Source: Candidatus Leptofilum proximum (GTDB lineage Bacteria > Chloroflexota > Anaerolineae > Promineifilales > Promineifilaceae). Taken from it: a stretch of DNA of 64,000 nt. Below, in pieces: positions 26,823 to 35,637 of the stretch (its first letter is position 1; each line of letters opens with the position of its first letter). A model generated the notes under the pieces. That model saw nothing but the letters and a program-made list of their open reading frames with translations. It did not search any database and was not told where the DNA came from. The translations under genes were made by a program, and so were the position numbers. The stretch is from contig JADJXK010000001.1 of assembly GCA_016710325.1 (NCBI GenBank), forward strand, positions 1,736,001 through 1,800,000. The letters run 5' to 3'.

Positions 26823-27593
26823 CTATGATTGATTTAGGCCGTCCAGGAACAGGTTGGTGATGAACACGGCCGTTTCCCGCGGCTCCGGGTTCGGCAGGTT
26901 GTAGAACGTAGGCATGATCAGGCCAAACGACAAAATCATGCCCAGCAAGGCGGTGGCCGCTTGCTGCGGATCGCAGCGGTGCAGCTGCCCGGCGTCGATC
27001 TGGCTTTGCAGGAAGCTGGCCACCCGGTTGAGCGTGCGTTCTTGAAACGGCCGTAAGTTACTGAACTGATCGCGCCATTCTCGGGCATTGCTAAAGCTCA
27101 AGCGAACCATGTCCTGGTTCTCAACAATGAACCGCACCATCGTCTCTACCAGCCGGAGCAAATCCTGGCGCATATCACCGCTCATGTCGGCCTGTTCCAG
27201 AGGCAGATAGGGGTGAGAGGCCTGCAAGAAGGCGCGTATCAGACCGAACTTGTCGCTAAAGTGGCGGTACACGGTGGCCACCCCAACGTTAGCCTCAGCG
27301 GCCACCTGCTCCATGGTGGGCGTGAGCAGGCCTTCTTCGGCAAACAGCTTGCGCGCGGCGTGCAGGATGCGGCTGGGGGCATCGGGCTGGTCGAGCTCAT
27401 CCAGGCCATGTTCATCCACCAGGCGCTTGAGGATGGCTTTTTTACCGCCCAACTGGCGGTAAATGGTGGCGCGGGAGACCCCAGCTTTGGCGGCAAGCTG
27501 GTCCATGGTGAAGGAGACGGCCGTTTCCTCCACCAGTTCTCGCGCGGCCCGCAGCACCTCTTTTTCTACAGCCAGATCGTTTTGAGACGACAT
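26823..27593 (-). CDS. TetR-family regulator with two tandem HTH domains
   Basis: A 256-residue protein. Two complete TetR_N helix-turn-helix units occur in series: residues 10-58 (VLRAARELVEETAVSFTMDQ, then AGVSRATIYRQLGGK) and 74-122 (ILHAARKLFAEEGLLTPTME, then NVGVATVYRHFSDK). A single helical ligand/dimer domain follows (125-256). Normal TetR proteins have one HTH and about 200 residues. ATG 27593 is preferred: a -10 box at 27601-27606 lies 7 bp upstream, so the transcript is probably leaderless; the upstream ATG at 27614 lies inside the promoter. The palindromic operator overlaps the -10. It probably represses itself and perhaps the DUF3179-dikinase genes downstream. Confidence 0.85.
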   Translation of the reverse strand: MSSQNDLAVEKEVLRAARELVEETAVSFTMDQLAAKAGVSRATIYRQLGGKKAILKRLVDEHGLDELDQPDAPSRILHAARKLFAEEGLLTPTMEQVAAEANVGVATVYRHFSDKFGLIRAFLQASHPYLPLEQADMSGDMRQDLLRLVETMVRFIVENQDMVRLSFSNAREWRDQFSNLRPFQERTLNRVASFLQSQIDAGQLHRCDPQQAATALLGMILSFGLIMPTFYNLPNPEPRETAVFITNLFLDGLNQS

Positions 27594-27628
27594 GATAGAT
27601 ATTCTATCTATCATATCGTCTTTGTCAA
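27592..27628 (-). promoter_or_regulatory. Promoter and operator of the TetR gene
   Basis: On the minus strand, TTGACA (27628-27623) and TAGAAT (27606-27601) are 16 nt apart. A palindrome with arms ATGATAGATA (27592-27601) and TATCTATCAT (27605-27614) covers the -10 and the start codon, as expected for autorepression. Confidence 0.7.
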
Positions 27629-27661
27629 GAACAGGCCTGTGGAAAATGTAGGGGTAATTGA

Positions 27662-27720
27662 ATGATCACGCAAAGGTGCAAAGGAAAAGGGATTGACTTT
27701 GCGCCTTTGCGTGAAATTTC
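27662..27720. repeat. CGCAAAGG-type inverted repeat
   Basis: CACGCAAAGG-containing arm and its inverse CCTTTGCGTG flank a short centre. A similar segment is translated inside the carotenoid gene at about 53655-53690. It sits in the 200-bp gap before the phosphatase gene, which otherwise shows nothing clear. Confidence 0.7.
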
Positions 27721-27824
27721 TCACCTTCAAAAAGTGTGTCATAAAACAAACAAAACGCCTAATTGCCCTGCCAGGATGCCTGATTCAGGTTGCCGGGGGT
27801 AGTCGGTAGTCCTAAAATCTAGCC

Positions 27825-28562
27825 ATGCAACTTTACATGATTCGACACGCACAATCGGAAAACAATGAATTGTGGGCGCGGACGGGCGGCAGCAACGGCC
27901 GTTCCCCCGACCCGCTTCTCACAAAAATTGGCGAACAGCAGGCGCATTGCCTGGGCCAACACATCGCCGAGGGCTGGGCTCAGGCAGACCCCGACAACGA
28001 TCCGCACAACCGCCTGGGATTCAACTTTACCCACCTCTACACCAGCCTGATGGTGCGCGCCGTGGCCACCGGCTGGGCCATTGCCGACCGGGTGAACCTG
28101 CCGCTGGTGGCCTGGGAAACAATCCACGAAACGGGCGGCATTTTTGAGCACAATCACAAAACGGAGGAGCGCACCGGCCTGCCCGGGCCAAACCGGGCGC
28201 ATTTTGCCCAACACCACCCGTACCTGGTAATGCCAGAATCGCTGGGGGAAGTGGGTTGGTGGGGGGAACGGCCGTATGAATCCCGCGCCCAGGCGATGCA
28301 GCGCGCCCAACAGTTTTTATCGGAGCTTCTGGAGTGGCACAAGCCAGGCGATCGGGTGGCGGTTGTGACACACGGCGGCTTTTTTGTGGCGGTGCTGCGC
28401 ACGCTGTTGGGTTTTGCCACGTTGGATAACGAGGAGGGCGAAAATCGCATCTGGCTGCACGCACACAACACCTCCATCACCCGGCTGGACTTCAGCGAGG
28501 GGCGGGTGGATTTGCTCTACCTGAACCGGTTGGACCATTTACCAACCGAACTAATCACCTGA
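27825..28562 (+). CDS. Histidine phosphatase family protein
   Basis: A 245-residue protein with the phosphoglycerate-mutase-like catalytic signature MQLYMIRHAQSENN at the start (RHA, with nucleophilic His8), YTSLMVRAVATGWAIAD for the phosphate pocket and VAVVTHGGFFVAVLRTLL carrying the second catalytic histidine. The long insert with EHNHKTEERTGLPG is not typical of mutases, so it is probably a phosphatase acting on a small phosphorylated compound. Followed at 52 bp by the LLM oxidoreductase gene, separated by a perfect palindrome. Confidence 0.88.
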   Translation: MQLYMIRHAQSENNELWARTGGSNGRSPDPLLTKIGEQQAHCLGQHIAEGWAQADPDNDPHNRLGFNFTHLYTSLMVRAVATGWAIADRVNLPLVAWETIHETGGIFEHNHKTEERTGLPGPNRAHFAQHHPYLVMPESLGEVGWWGERPYESRAQAMQRAQQFLSELLEWHKPGDRVAVVTHGGFFVAVLRTLLGFATLDNEEGENRIWLHAHNTSITRLDFSEGRVDLLYLNRLDHLPTELIT

Positions 28563-28567
28563 AAATC

Positions 28568-28594
28568 GTAGGTCGGATTGCCAATCCGACCTAC
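28568..28594. repeat. Perfect 27-bp palindrome (GTAGGTCGG...)
   Basis: Arms of 13 bp, GTAGGTCGGATTG and its exact inverse, around one base. Same GTAGG/CCTAC ends as the palindrome at 2388-2415. REP-like; no T-tract. Confidence 0.85.
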
Positions 28595-28614
28595 ATTGAC
28601 GAAGGAGGCACAAA

Positions 28615-29460
28615 ATGGCCATGAAGTTTGGTTTGGCTTTACCGTACAATCAGATTCGTTCTGTGGCGGGCTGGGCACATCAGGCGGAAGCTGCGGGTTG
28701 GGATGGCTGCTTCCTGGGGGATGCCATCTGGTGTGAAGACCCAATGATTGCCCTGGCCGCGGCGGCCACAGCCACCAGCCGCATTCGCCTGGGCACGATG
28801 ATTATTCCGGTGCCGCTGCGCCGTCCCTGGAAGCTGGCCAGCGAATCGTTGGCCTTGGACCGGCTGTCAGACGGCCGTCTCACTCTCGGACTTGGCGCGG
28901 GAGCCGTGTGGATGGGCTGGCACGCCTTCCCCGATGAGATCACCGACACCAAAACTCGCGCCGGGATGCTCGACGAGACCATCGACATCCTGACCCTGCT
29001 CTACCAGCGCAAGCAGTTTGATTACGATGGCCAGCATTATCACCTGAAGTTAACCGAGATGGACCTGATGCACTATCCGCCGCAGCCGGTGCAGCAGCCG
29101 CGTATTCCCCTCTGGGTGCCGGGGCTGTGGCCGCGGCAGAAGTCGATGCAGCGTGTGCTGAAGTGTGATGGCTTGTTGGTGGAGAAGCTGGGCGAAGACG
29201 GCCGTCCCACCGCCGCCACCCCCGACGACGTGCGCCAGATGAAAGCCTTCGTGGACGCCAACCGCACGCTCACCACGCCGTTTGACATTGTCATGAACGG
29301 CAGCAGCAAGGAGCTGGAACCCGCCGAGCAGCAAGAAACGCTGCTAGCCTGGCAAGACGCCGGGGTGACCTGGTGGATTGAAGGGCTGTGGGAAGCGACA
29401 GATGAGGTGGTGAATGAGGTCATCCGGCGCGGGCCGCCGTGGCGGAGCGGTGAGGGGTAA
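28615..29460 (+). CDS. LLM-class flavin-dependent oxidoreductase
   Basis: A 281-residue luciferase-like monooxygenase-fold protein: FGLALPYNQI at the start, AEAAGWDGCFLGDAIW, SRIRLGTMIIPVPLRRPWKLASE near 60-80 and the SDGRLTLGLGAGAVWMGW block typical of F420- or FMN-dependent members. It is an oxidoreductase of unknown substrate, cytoplasmic. Start chosen from GGAGG 7-8 nt upstream of ATG 28615. It ends just before a GATTGGA repeat. Confidence 0.88.
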   Translation: MAMKFGLALPYNQIRSVAGWAHQAEAAGWDGCFLGDAIWCEDPMIALAAAATATSRIRLGTMIIPVPLRRPWKLASESLALDRLSDGRLTLGLGAGAVWMGWHAFPDEITDTKTRAGMLDETIDILTLLYQRKQFDYDGQHYHLKLTEMDLMHYPPQPVQQPRIPLWVPGLWPRQKSMQRVLKCDGLLVEKLGEDGRPTAATPDDVRQMKAFVDANRTLTTPFDIVMNGSSKELEPAEQQETLLAWQDAGVTWWIEGLWEATDEVVNEVIRRGPPWRSGEG

Positions 29461-29473
29461 ACGTGAGCTGAAA

Positions 29474-29538
29474 TGGGAGATTAGAGATTGGAGATTGGAG
29501 ATTAGAGATTGAACCAGCCACTAATCTCCAATCTCCTC
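29474..29538. repeat. GATTAGA/GATTGGA heptamer hairpin, intergenic
   Basis: Five direct heptamers are followed by two inverted ones. It sits between convergent genes and could act as a bidirectional hairpin. Confidence 0.85.
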
Positions 29539-29572
29539 AATTCATGTTCTCCAGGTAAACACCATTTACCAG

Positions 29573-30409
29573 CTACACCGGCCCAAAGCTGGCGGTGACG
29601 TACCAGTTGTGCGGCATGTTGGGCATGGTGGTGGGGATGACGGGGTAGGGCCAACGGCCGTAATGGGCATCTGGCGCACCGGCCTGGGTGAGGCTGGCTT
29701 TCCAGCCGCGTTCGGCCAAAATGGCCACCGGATCATCCATCGTACCCAGCCAGGGTGCGCCTGCCTGGGCCTGCATCTCCACCCATCTCACCGTCAGCGG
29801 CGAGGTTAAAACGTGGCTGTTGACGATGTCGAACCCCAGCCAACTGCCCGGCACGGCCAGGCTGGTCACCATATCCAGCAGCCCGGTGATGATGTCGCTG
29901 GTCAGGTAGAAGAGGAATCCTTCCAGCAGCCAGACGGTTGGCTGATGCGGATCAAAGCCATAGGCCATGAGTTTGTCTGTCCAGGGCAGCGTGAGATCTG
30001 CGCTCACGACCTGCCGCTCACAGGCAGACTTGGCGCCAGCCTCGCTCAGGATTTCTTCCTTGTAGGCCAAAACATCTGGCTGGTCTAGTTCAAACAGCCG
30101 GACCCCCTGGGGCCAGTTCAGCCGGAAGGCGCGGGTATCCAGCCCGGCGGCTACCAGCACCACCTGCTTGATGCCCAATTCGCCCGTGACGTGCTGTAAA
30201 AAATCATCAAAAAAGCGGGTGCGAAGAACGATAGGTATTACGCTTTCCGGTGTTTTTTCGGCAATCCAGTTCATACCGACTTCACCGGCCAGCATTTTTG
30301 CCCACGGATCATTGAAGAGGCTTACGGCGCGTTCGCTTTCCCTGGCCCGAACGGCGGCCGTCCAATAAGCGGTTGAACCCAATAAGTGATCAGTTTTGGT
30401 TTTTTCCAT
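29573..30409 (-). CDS. SAM-dependent methyltransferase, TIGR00027/LCM-like
   Basis: A 278-residue protein starting at ATG 30409, chosen because GGGAGG lies 5 nt upstream. The SAM-binding core is QVVLVAAGLDTRAFRLNWP followed by LFELDQPDVLAYKEEIL, and PTVWLLEGFLFYLTSDI is the typical mid block of this family. Related to leucine carboxyl methyltransferase and to polyketide-tailoring O-methyltransferases. Substrate unknown. Downstream of the TPP enzyme by 120 bp on the same strand. Confidence 0.88.
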   Translation of the reverse strand: MEKTKTDHLLGSTAYWTAAVRARESERAVSLFNDPWAKMLAGEVGMNWIAEKTPESVIPIVLRTRFFDDFLQHVTGELGIKQVVLVAAGLDTRAFRLNWPQGVRLFELDQPDVLAYKEEILSEAGAKSACERQVVSADLTLPWTDKLMAYGFDPHQPTVWLLEGFLFYLTSDIITGLLDMVTSLAVPGSWLGFDIVNSHVLTSPLTVRWVEMQAQAGAPWLGTMDDPVAILAERGWKASLTQAGAPDAHYGRWPYPVIPTTMPNMPHNWYVTASFGPV

Positions 30410-30532
30410 GATTTCCTCCCTGCCCCGGTGTTGGGGCAAATGATGCCTTGAGGATACCCGGAAGAGGTGCAGGGTGTCGTCTATCTTTGGTTATGTTTGG
30501 AAGCGTGATTTGATTGCGGCCGTTCCTCCCCC

Positions 30533-32272
30533 TCACATCGAAATAGACCCTTTGCGGAACTCCGTTTTGCCAAGCAGCACGTTGATCAGAACGGGACGGC
30601 CGTTCCCCGCCCCCTCCTTCCCTCTGGCCAAAATCTCGTTCACCCGTGCCGGATCGTCTACGCAAAAACCCTCGCCGCCGTACCCCTGGGCAACGACGTG
30701 ATAGCTGGTCTGGGCCAGCTCTGTGCCCAGCGGCGTGCCTAAAATTTCCACCTGGTCGCGGGCAATTTGCGCCCACGAGGCGTCGTTGCCAACCACGGCA
30801 ATGAGGGCCACGCCGTGCCGGGCAAATGTGTCGAACTCTGCCAGCGAGTAGCCCGCCGAGCCGTCGCCGTAGAGCAGCCACACTTCGGCGTCCGGGCGGC
30901 ACAGCTTGGCGGCCAGGGCAAAGCCGCCACCCGCGCCTAGCGTGCCAAACGCGCCAGGGTCCAGCCAGCTCAGCGGGGCGCGCGGCCGTACGATGTAACT
31001 GGCTGTGGCTACAAAATCACCGCCGTCGCCAATGAGGATGCTGTTGTCGGCCACGGCCGTTTCCAGCTGCTGGCACAAGCAGACGGGATTGACCAGTCCG
31101 GTGCGCTCTTGGGCCGTCTGGTTAATTTCGGCATCCCGCACGGCGTCACGCGCCATAAGGCTGTCGTGCCACGGCTGCCAGGTGTTGTCATCGCTTTCTT
31201 GCTGCCAGTTTGCGGCCAGCGTGCGCAAAAAGGCGCCGGGATCGGCCAGCACGCCGATGTCTGGACGGCGGTTTTTGGTGAGATCTTCTCTGCTGCGATT
31301 AATGGCTATGTAGGTGGCGCGGCGGGGAATGGAACGGCCGTAGCCCAACCGAAAATCCGCCGGAACCCCGGCCAGGATAATCACATCCGCCTCGCGCAGC
31401 GCCTGGCTGCGCTTGTGCCGCAGGTGCAAAGGGTTCCGCCCCAGCAGCCCCCGCGCCATGCCGGAGAGGTAGGTGGGGATGCCCAACTTTTTCACCGCGG
31501 CTTGCAGCGCCTCGCTCTGCGCCGCGTCGATGAGCGCCTGGCTGCCGATGATGAGCAGCGGCCGTTCCGCCCTGGCCAGCGCCCTGGCCACCTGCTGCAC
31601 CTCGCCGCTGGTGGGCAGCTCGGGAATGACCAGCGGCGGGTCGCTGGCGCGTTGGTCCCAGGCGTGGCCAAAGGTGCGCCGCAGGTGGGTCTCAAAGTAG
31701 AGTGACATTGCCTTGCCCAGCCAGCCTTTGCCGCTTGACTCCATGGTCCAGCTGCGCACCAGTGCTTCCGGGTAGAGCAAATCGATAGGGATTTCCAGGA
31801 AGACGGGGCCGGGCACACCCTGCTGGCACACCTGGAACGCTTCTTCCAGCAGGGGCACAATGTCGCGCACCTTTTTGGCGGCGCCGGCCCACTTCACAAT
31901 CGGCTGCACCAGGGAGAGCTGGTCGATGTCTTGCAGCGCGCCGCGCCCTTTTAGCAGCGTCGCCGCCGAGCCGCCAATGAGCACCAGCGGCGATTGGGCC
32001 ATCTGTGCATTTTTGAGGGCGGTGATGGTGTTGGTGACGCCAGGGCCAGCGGTCACGGCGGCCACACCGGGGATACCGGTCAACCGGGCAGTGGCGTCGG
32101 CGGCGAAGACGGCCGTTGCCTCATGCCGCACATCAATCACCCGGATGCCCTGCTGCTCTGCCCCCACCAAAATTGGCGAAATGTGCCCGCCGCACAGCGT
32201 GTACAAAAATTGCACGCCCTGCTTATGCAGCACTTCCCCCACCAGCACGCCGCCGTTCATCTTTGCTGCCAT
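30533..32272 (-). CDS. Thiamine pyrophosphate enzyme, acetolactate synthase-like
   Basis: A 579-residue enzyme with the three-domain TPP layout: Pyr domain with catalytic glutamate in VRHEATAVFAADATARLTG (near 51), a central Rossmann domain (near 205-340), and PP domain with the TPP/Mg motif GDGSAGYSLAEFDTFARHG ending VVGNDASW (near 470-505). It resembles the ILVBL/2-hydroxyacyl-CoA lyase branch as much as IlvB. No small regulatory subunit or other branched-chain amino acid gene is present, so a role in valine/isoleucine synthesis is not supported. Ligates or cleaves 2-oxo or 2-hydroxyacyl compounds; substrate unknown. Confidence 0.85.
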   Translation of the reverse strand: MAAKMNGGVLVGEVLHKQGVQFLYTLCGGHISPILVGAEQQGIRVIDVRHEATAVFAADATARLTGIPGVAAVTAGPGVTNTITALKNAQMAQSPLVLIGGSAATLLKGRGALQDIDQLSLVQPIVKWAGAAKKVRDIVPLLEEAFQVCQQGVPGPVFLEIPIDLLYPEALVRSWTMESSGKGWLGKAMSLYFETHLRRTFGHAWDQRASDPPLVIPELPTSGEVQQVARALARAERPLLIIGSQALIDAAQSEALQAAVKKLGIPTYLSGMARGLLGRNPLHLRHKRSQALREADVIILAGVPADFRLGYGRSIPRRATYIAINRSREDLTKNRRPDIGVLADPGAFLRTLAANWQQESDDNTWQPWHDSLMARDAVRDAEINQTAQERTGLVNPVCLCQQLETAVADNSILIGDGGDFVATASYIVRPRAPLSWLDPGAFGTLGAGGGFALAAKLCRPDAEVWLLYGDGSAGYSLAEFDTFARHGVALIAVVGNDASWAQIARDQVEILGTPLGTELAQTSYHVVAQGYGGEGFCVDDPARVNEILARGKEGAGNGRPVLINVLLGKTEFRKGSISM

Positions 32273-32289
32273 AAATTACTCCTTCAATA

Positions 32290-32366
32290 ATGGGACACTG
32301 ATTGACACAGATTTACACAGATTTTTTGCTTTTATCTGTGTTCATCTGTGGAAATCTGTGTCCTAT
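32290..32366. repeat. CACAGATTT-type nonamer repeat, inverted halves
   Basis: Units ACACAGATT are followed by inverted AATCTGTGT units. It separates the two-component system from the TPP-enzyme gene. Relatives are at 26682-26711 and 55722-55790. Confidence 0.8.
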
Positions 32367-32378
32367 TCTTCTATTCTA

Positions 32379-33476
32379 TCACGCAGGGAACGGTAGGGTG
32401 AGGATGAAGGTGCTGCCCTGGTTGGGTCCGGGGGAAACGGCCGTTACCTCCCCTCTATGCGCCCTGGCAATAGCCCGCACGATGGCCAGCCCCAGGCCCG
32501 AGCCGCCGCTCTCCCGGCTGCGCGACGGATCGGCGCGGTAGAAGCGGTCGAAGACGTGGCTGAGCTGCTCTGGCGTCATGCCCTGGCCGCTGTCTTTCAC
32601 CCGAATCTGGATTGCCTGGCCCACCTGCTCAACTTCCAGCAAAATGTGGCCTCCGGCGGGCGTGTGGCGCAGGGCGTTGTCTACCAGGTTATGCACACTT
32701 TGCCGCAGCCGGGCGGCATCGGCTTGCAGGGCAGGTATTGCGCCCAGCAGCTCGGCGTGCAGTTCAATTTGCTTGCTGTGAGCGATGGGCTGGAAGGCAG
32801 CGGCCGTTTCTTTTACCAGCTGCGCCACGTCCACGGCCGTCACGTTGAGCGACAGCTGGGAGGCTTCGGCCTGGGCCAGCTCGCGCAAATCGTCGATGAG
32901 GTGCGTGAGCAGCCGGGTTTGTTCGTACAGCCGGGCGACCTCTTCTTTTTCCAGCGGGTACACGTCGTCCAAAATAGCACGCAAGTTGCCCTGGATGACG
33001 GTGACGGGCGTGCGCAGCTCGTGGGCCACGTCGGCCAGCAGGTTGCGCCGCAGGGTTTCGGCTTTTTCCAGCCGCTCGGCCATCTCGTTGAAGGCCTCGG
33101 CCACGGCCATAATTTCTTCGCTGCCGCGCACGTGCACCCGCTGGCTCAGGTTGCGGCTGCCAAAGCTGCGGGCCGCAGCGGCTAACTTGTCTAACGGCCG
33201 TACAAAAGAACGGGCCAAAAAGATACCCATCACGACACCTAAGATGCCGCCGCCGATGATAAAAATGGCAATCTGGCGCGGGATAAACTCTCGAAAAAAT
33301 ATCTGCAGCTGGGTGACGGTTTCTTCGGGCAGCGTCTCAATCGCGGCGATGAGTTCCGGTGAAGGCTGCACCAGGTTGAAGCTGCGCATTAAAGCAGAGA
33401 AAGTAAGCGGAATCAGGATGACTAGAAAAACGACGCCGACAAAAGCGAGAATAAAACGCGTTTGTAACCGGTTCAT
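32379..33476 (-). CDS. HAMP-domain sensor histidine kinase
   Basis: A 365-residue membrane kinase. Membrane helices near 7-27 and 70-90 flank a short periplasmic loop. HAMP about 90-142 (ARSFVRPLDKLAAAARSFGSR), HisKA with LLADVAHELRTPVTVIQGNL, HATPase with VHNLVDNALRHTPAGG, VKDSGQGMTPEQ and SGLGLAIVRAIARAH. Its start overlaps the end of the response-regulator gene by 4 bp, showing coupling. Position just downstream of the efflux transporter genes suggests it senses a transported compound or envelope stress. Confidence 0.93.
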   Translation of the reverse strand: MNRLQTRFILAFVGVVFLVILIPLTFSALMRSFNLVQPSPELIAAIETLPEETVTQLQIFFREFIPRQIAIFIIGGGILGVVMGIFLARSFVRPLDKLAAAARSFGSRNLSQRVHVRGSEEIMAVAEAFNEMAERLEKAETLRRNLLADVAHELRTPVTVIQGNLRAILDDVYPLEKEEVARLYEQTRLLTHLIDDLRELAQAEASQLSLNVTAVDVAQLVKETAAAFQPIAHSKQIELHAELLGAIPALQADAARLRQSVHNLVDNALRHTPAGGHILLEVEQVGQAIQIRVKDSGQGMTPEQLSHVFDRFYRADPSRSRESGGSGLGLAIVRAIARAHRGEVTAVSPGPNQGSTFILTLPFPA

Positions 33477-34186
33477 CGGCTTTCCACCAGGCGGTAGCCA
33501 ACCCCATAAACCGTCTGGATGAAGGTGGGATTTTTGGGATCTGGCTCAATTTTGCGGCGCAAATTTTTGATGTGGCTGTCCAGCGTGCGGTCTATACCGA
33601 TGTAGGCCTGCCCTAGACCGCGCTCAATCAGCTCGCTGCGGGTGAAGACAAAGCCGGGATTTTCCAAAAAGGTGTGGAGCAGGTCAAACTCGGTGGGGGT
33701 GAGATCAACGGGACGGCCGTTTACCTTCACTTCCCGCCGTCCCGTATCCAATTGAATTCCGTCCACTGCAAAAACGCTGCTTTCCAGGCTGTCACCCCCG
33801 CCGGTGAGGCGATTTTTGGCCCGGAGCTGGGCGCGCACCCTGGCCACCACTTCGGCGGGATTAAACGGCTTGGTAACGTAATCGTCGGCGCCCAGCTCCA
33901 GCCCGACGATCTTGTCGCTGTCCTCTACCCGGGCCGTAATCATGATGACAGGAATTTGGGCCAGCGCTGCGTCGTTGCGCAGCAGCCGGGTGATGTCGTA
34001 GCCGTCCATGTCTGGCAGCATCAAATCCAGCAGAAGCAGGTCTGGCTTGTGGCGGCGCAGGGTGTGTACGGCCGTACCCCCATCATGCGCCACCCACACG
34101 CCAAACCCCGCCTTCTCCAGATACCCCCGCAGCAGCCGGGCAATCTCTTTATCGTCGTCAACCACCAAAATTTGCTGCTTTAACAT
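33473..34186 (-). CDS. OmpR/PhoB-family response regulator
   Basis: A 237-residue regulator. Receiver domain 1-120 with phospho-acceptor in LLLLDLMLPDMDGYDITRLL and conserved lysine in DDYVTKPFNPAEVV. Winged-helix DNA-binding domain about 140-235 ending NPTFIQTVYGVGYRLVES. Pairs with the overlapping kinase. The preceding gap holds the GTAATTGG and CACCCCTT repeats, so this pair may have its own promoter or be read through from the ABC genes. Confidence 0.95.
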   Translation of the reverse strand: MLKQQILVVDDDKEIARLLRGYLEKAGFGVWVAHDGGTAVHTLRRHKPDLLLLDLMLPDMDGYDITRLLRNDAALAQIPVIMITARVEDSDKIVGLELGADDYVTKPFNPAEVVARVRAQLRAKNRLTGGGDSLESSVFAVDGIQLDTGRREVKVNGRPVDLTPTEFDLLHTFLENPGFVFTRSELIERGLGQAYIGIDRTLDSHIKNLRRKIEPDPKNPTFIQTVYGVGYRLVESR

Positions 34187-34195
34187 CGTTTTTTT

Positions 34196-34302
34196 GTAAT
34201 TGAGAAATTGGGTAACTGGGTAATTGAGTAATTCAGCAACTCACCTTGTCACCCCTTCACCCCTTCACCCCTTCACCTTGTCACCCTATCACCCCACCCC
34301 CA
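34196..34302. repeat. GTAATTGG and CACCCCTT tandem repeats
   Basis: GTAATTG-type units (34196-34235) are followed by CACCCCTT/CACCTTGT units (34242-34302). They lie between the response regulator and the ABC permease. Confidence 0.8.
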
Positions 34303-34307
34303 CTATA

Positions 34308-35528
34308 TCACTCATACCGCAGGGCTTCAATCGGCCGTAAACCAGCCGCGCGCCAGGCGGGGTAGATGCCAAAGATGAGTCCCACGCTGGCGGCAAAACC
34401 GGTTGCCAGTCCAATCGTGCCCACATCGACCGCTGCTTCAATGGCCAGTGCCGATCCTGTCAGGCTGGCAATGGTAAGACCCAGCGCGATGCCCAACGCG
34501 CCACCCAGCAGGCTGAGCAGCAGCGATTCCAGCAAAAATTGGACCAAAATATCCCTTTTTAAGGCACCCACTGCTTTGCGAATGCCAATTTCCCGCGTTC
34601 GTTCCGTGACGCTGACCAGCATGATATTCATGATGCCAATACCGCCTACCAGCAGCGAGATACCGGCAATCGCGCCTAAAAAGGCGGTTAAGGTTGCCGT
34701 CACCGTATCGAAGGTGGAAAGCAAATCGGTCTGGCTGAAGATGGAAAAGTCATCTTCACCGGCGTAGGTGATGCGATGCTGTTCGCGCAAAATCTCGGTT
34801 ACCTGAGTGGTGGCTTCGTCGGCCAGTTCCTCGCTGGCTGCCTGGGCAAAGATGGCGCTGACTGCTTTGGCGCCGCTGCGGGTGCGTTCCGGGTAGAGGC
34901 GGCTTTGCGCCGTGGTGATGGGAATAAAGGCGGTGGTATCCGGGTTGCCGCCAAACCCCTGGCCGCTGGCCGACAGCACGCCGACCACCTCGTAGCTCAC
35001 GCCATTGATTTTGATGGAACGGCCGACAGCAAACACCTCGCCAAACAGGTCTTCGGCCACAGTTGCCCCCAACACCACCACGCGGGCGCTGGTTTCAATG
35101 TCGTTTTCGGTGAGGGTGTCACCGGCGCTAAACTTGGTGAGGTTGTTGACGGCAAAGTAGCTGGCGGTGACGCCGCTTACGGTTTCATTTTGGGCCACAC
35201 CGTTGTAGACAAGTTCCTGGCTGCCGCTGGTGCTGGCCGCCACCTGCCCAATTGCTGGGGCGTTGAAGTGGTCCGACAGAGCGGCCACATCATCCATGCT
35301 CAGGGCGGAACGGCCGTTACTGTTTTCAAAATCAGTGCTGATGGTAAGTAAATTGGTGCCAATCGACTGGATTTCGTTGGTGATGGAGGCGCTGACGCCG
35401 TTGCCAATGGAGAGCAGGGCAATCACGGCGGCCACGCCGATGATCACGCCCAACATGGTTAAAATGGCGCGCATCTTGTTGGCCATTAAGCTGTCGATGG
35501 CCGTTAAAAAACTTTCAGAAATGTTCAT
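34308..35528 (-). CDS. MacB-like ABC transporter permease
   Basis: A 406-residue permease starting at ATG 35528 (MNISESFLTAIDSL) with GAGGAAAC upstream; an ATG five codons earlier lacks this site. One N-terminal membrane helix (near 22-42), a large extracytoplasmic MacB-PCD domain (about 45-280), and three C-terminal helices (about 285-395) with the FtsX-type loop IMLVSVTERTREIGIRKAVGA. Works with the ATPase and membrane-fusion genes upstream to export peptides, antibiotics or lipophilic compounds from the periplasm. Confidence 0.93.
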   Translation of the reverse strand: MNISESFLTAIDSLMANKMRAILTMLGVIIGVAAVIALLSIGNGVSASITNEIQSIGTNLLTISTDFENSNGRSALSMDDVAALSDHFNAPAIGQVAASTSGSQELVYNGVAQNETVSGVTASYFAVNNLTKFSAGDTLTENDIETSARVVVLGATVAEDLFGEVFAVGRSIKINGVSYEVVGVLSASGQGFGGNPDTTAFIPITTAQSRLYPERTRSGAKAVSAIFAQAASEELADEATTQVTEILREQHRITYAGEDDFSIFSQTDLLSTFDTVTATLTAFLGAIAGISLLVGGIGIMNIMLVSVTERTREIGIRKAVGALKRDILVQFLLESLLLSLLGGALGIALGLTIASLTGSALAIEAAVDVGTIGLATGFAASVGLIFGIYPAWRAAGLRPIEALRYE

Positions 35529-35550
35529 TGTTTCCTCGATCAATTGTCTG

Positions 35551-35632
35551 TCACTCCCGCCCCACGCTTTCGCGGGGGCAGGCTGGTGGGAGTCCAGGTG
35601 TTTGGATTCCCGCCTGCGCGGGAATGACAGTT
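35551..35632. repeat. CGCGGG inverted-repeat element
   Basis: Arms containing CACGCTTTCGCGGGGGCAGG and CCCGCCTGCGCGGG pair imperfectly. Same family as 26728-26812. It lies between the ATPase and permease genes. Confidence 0.7.
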
Positions 35633-35637
35633 GAAGC

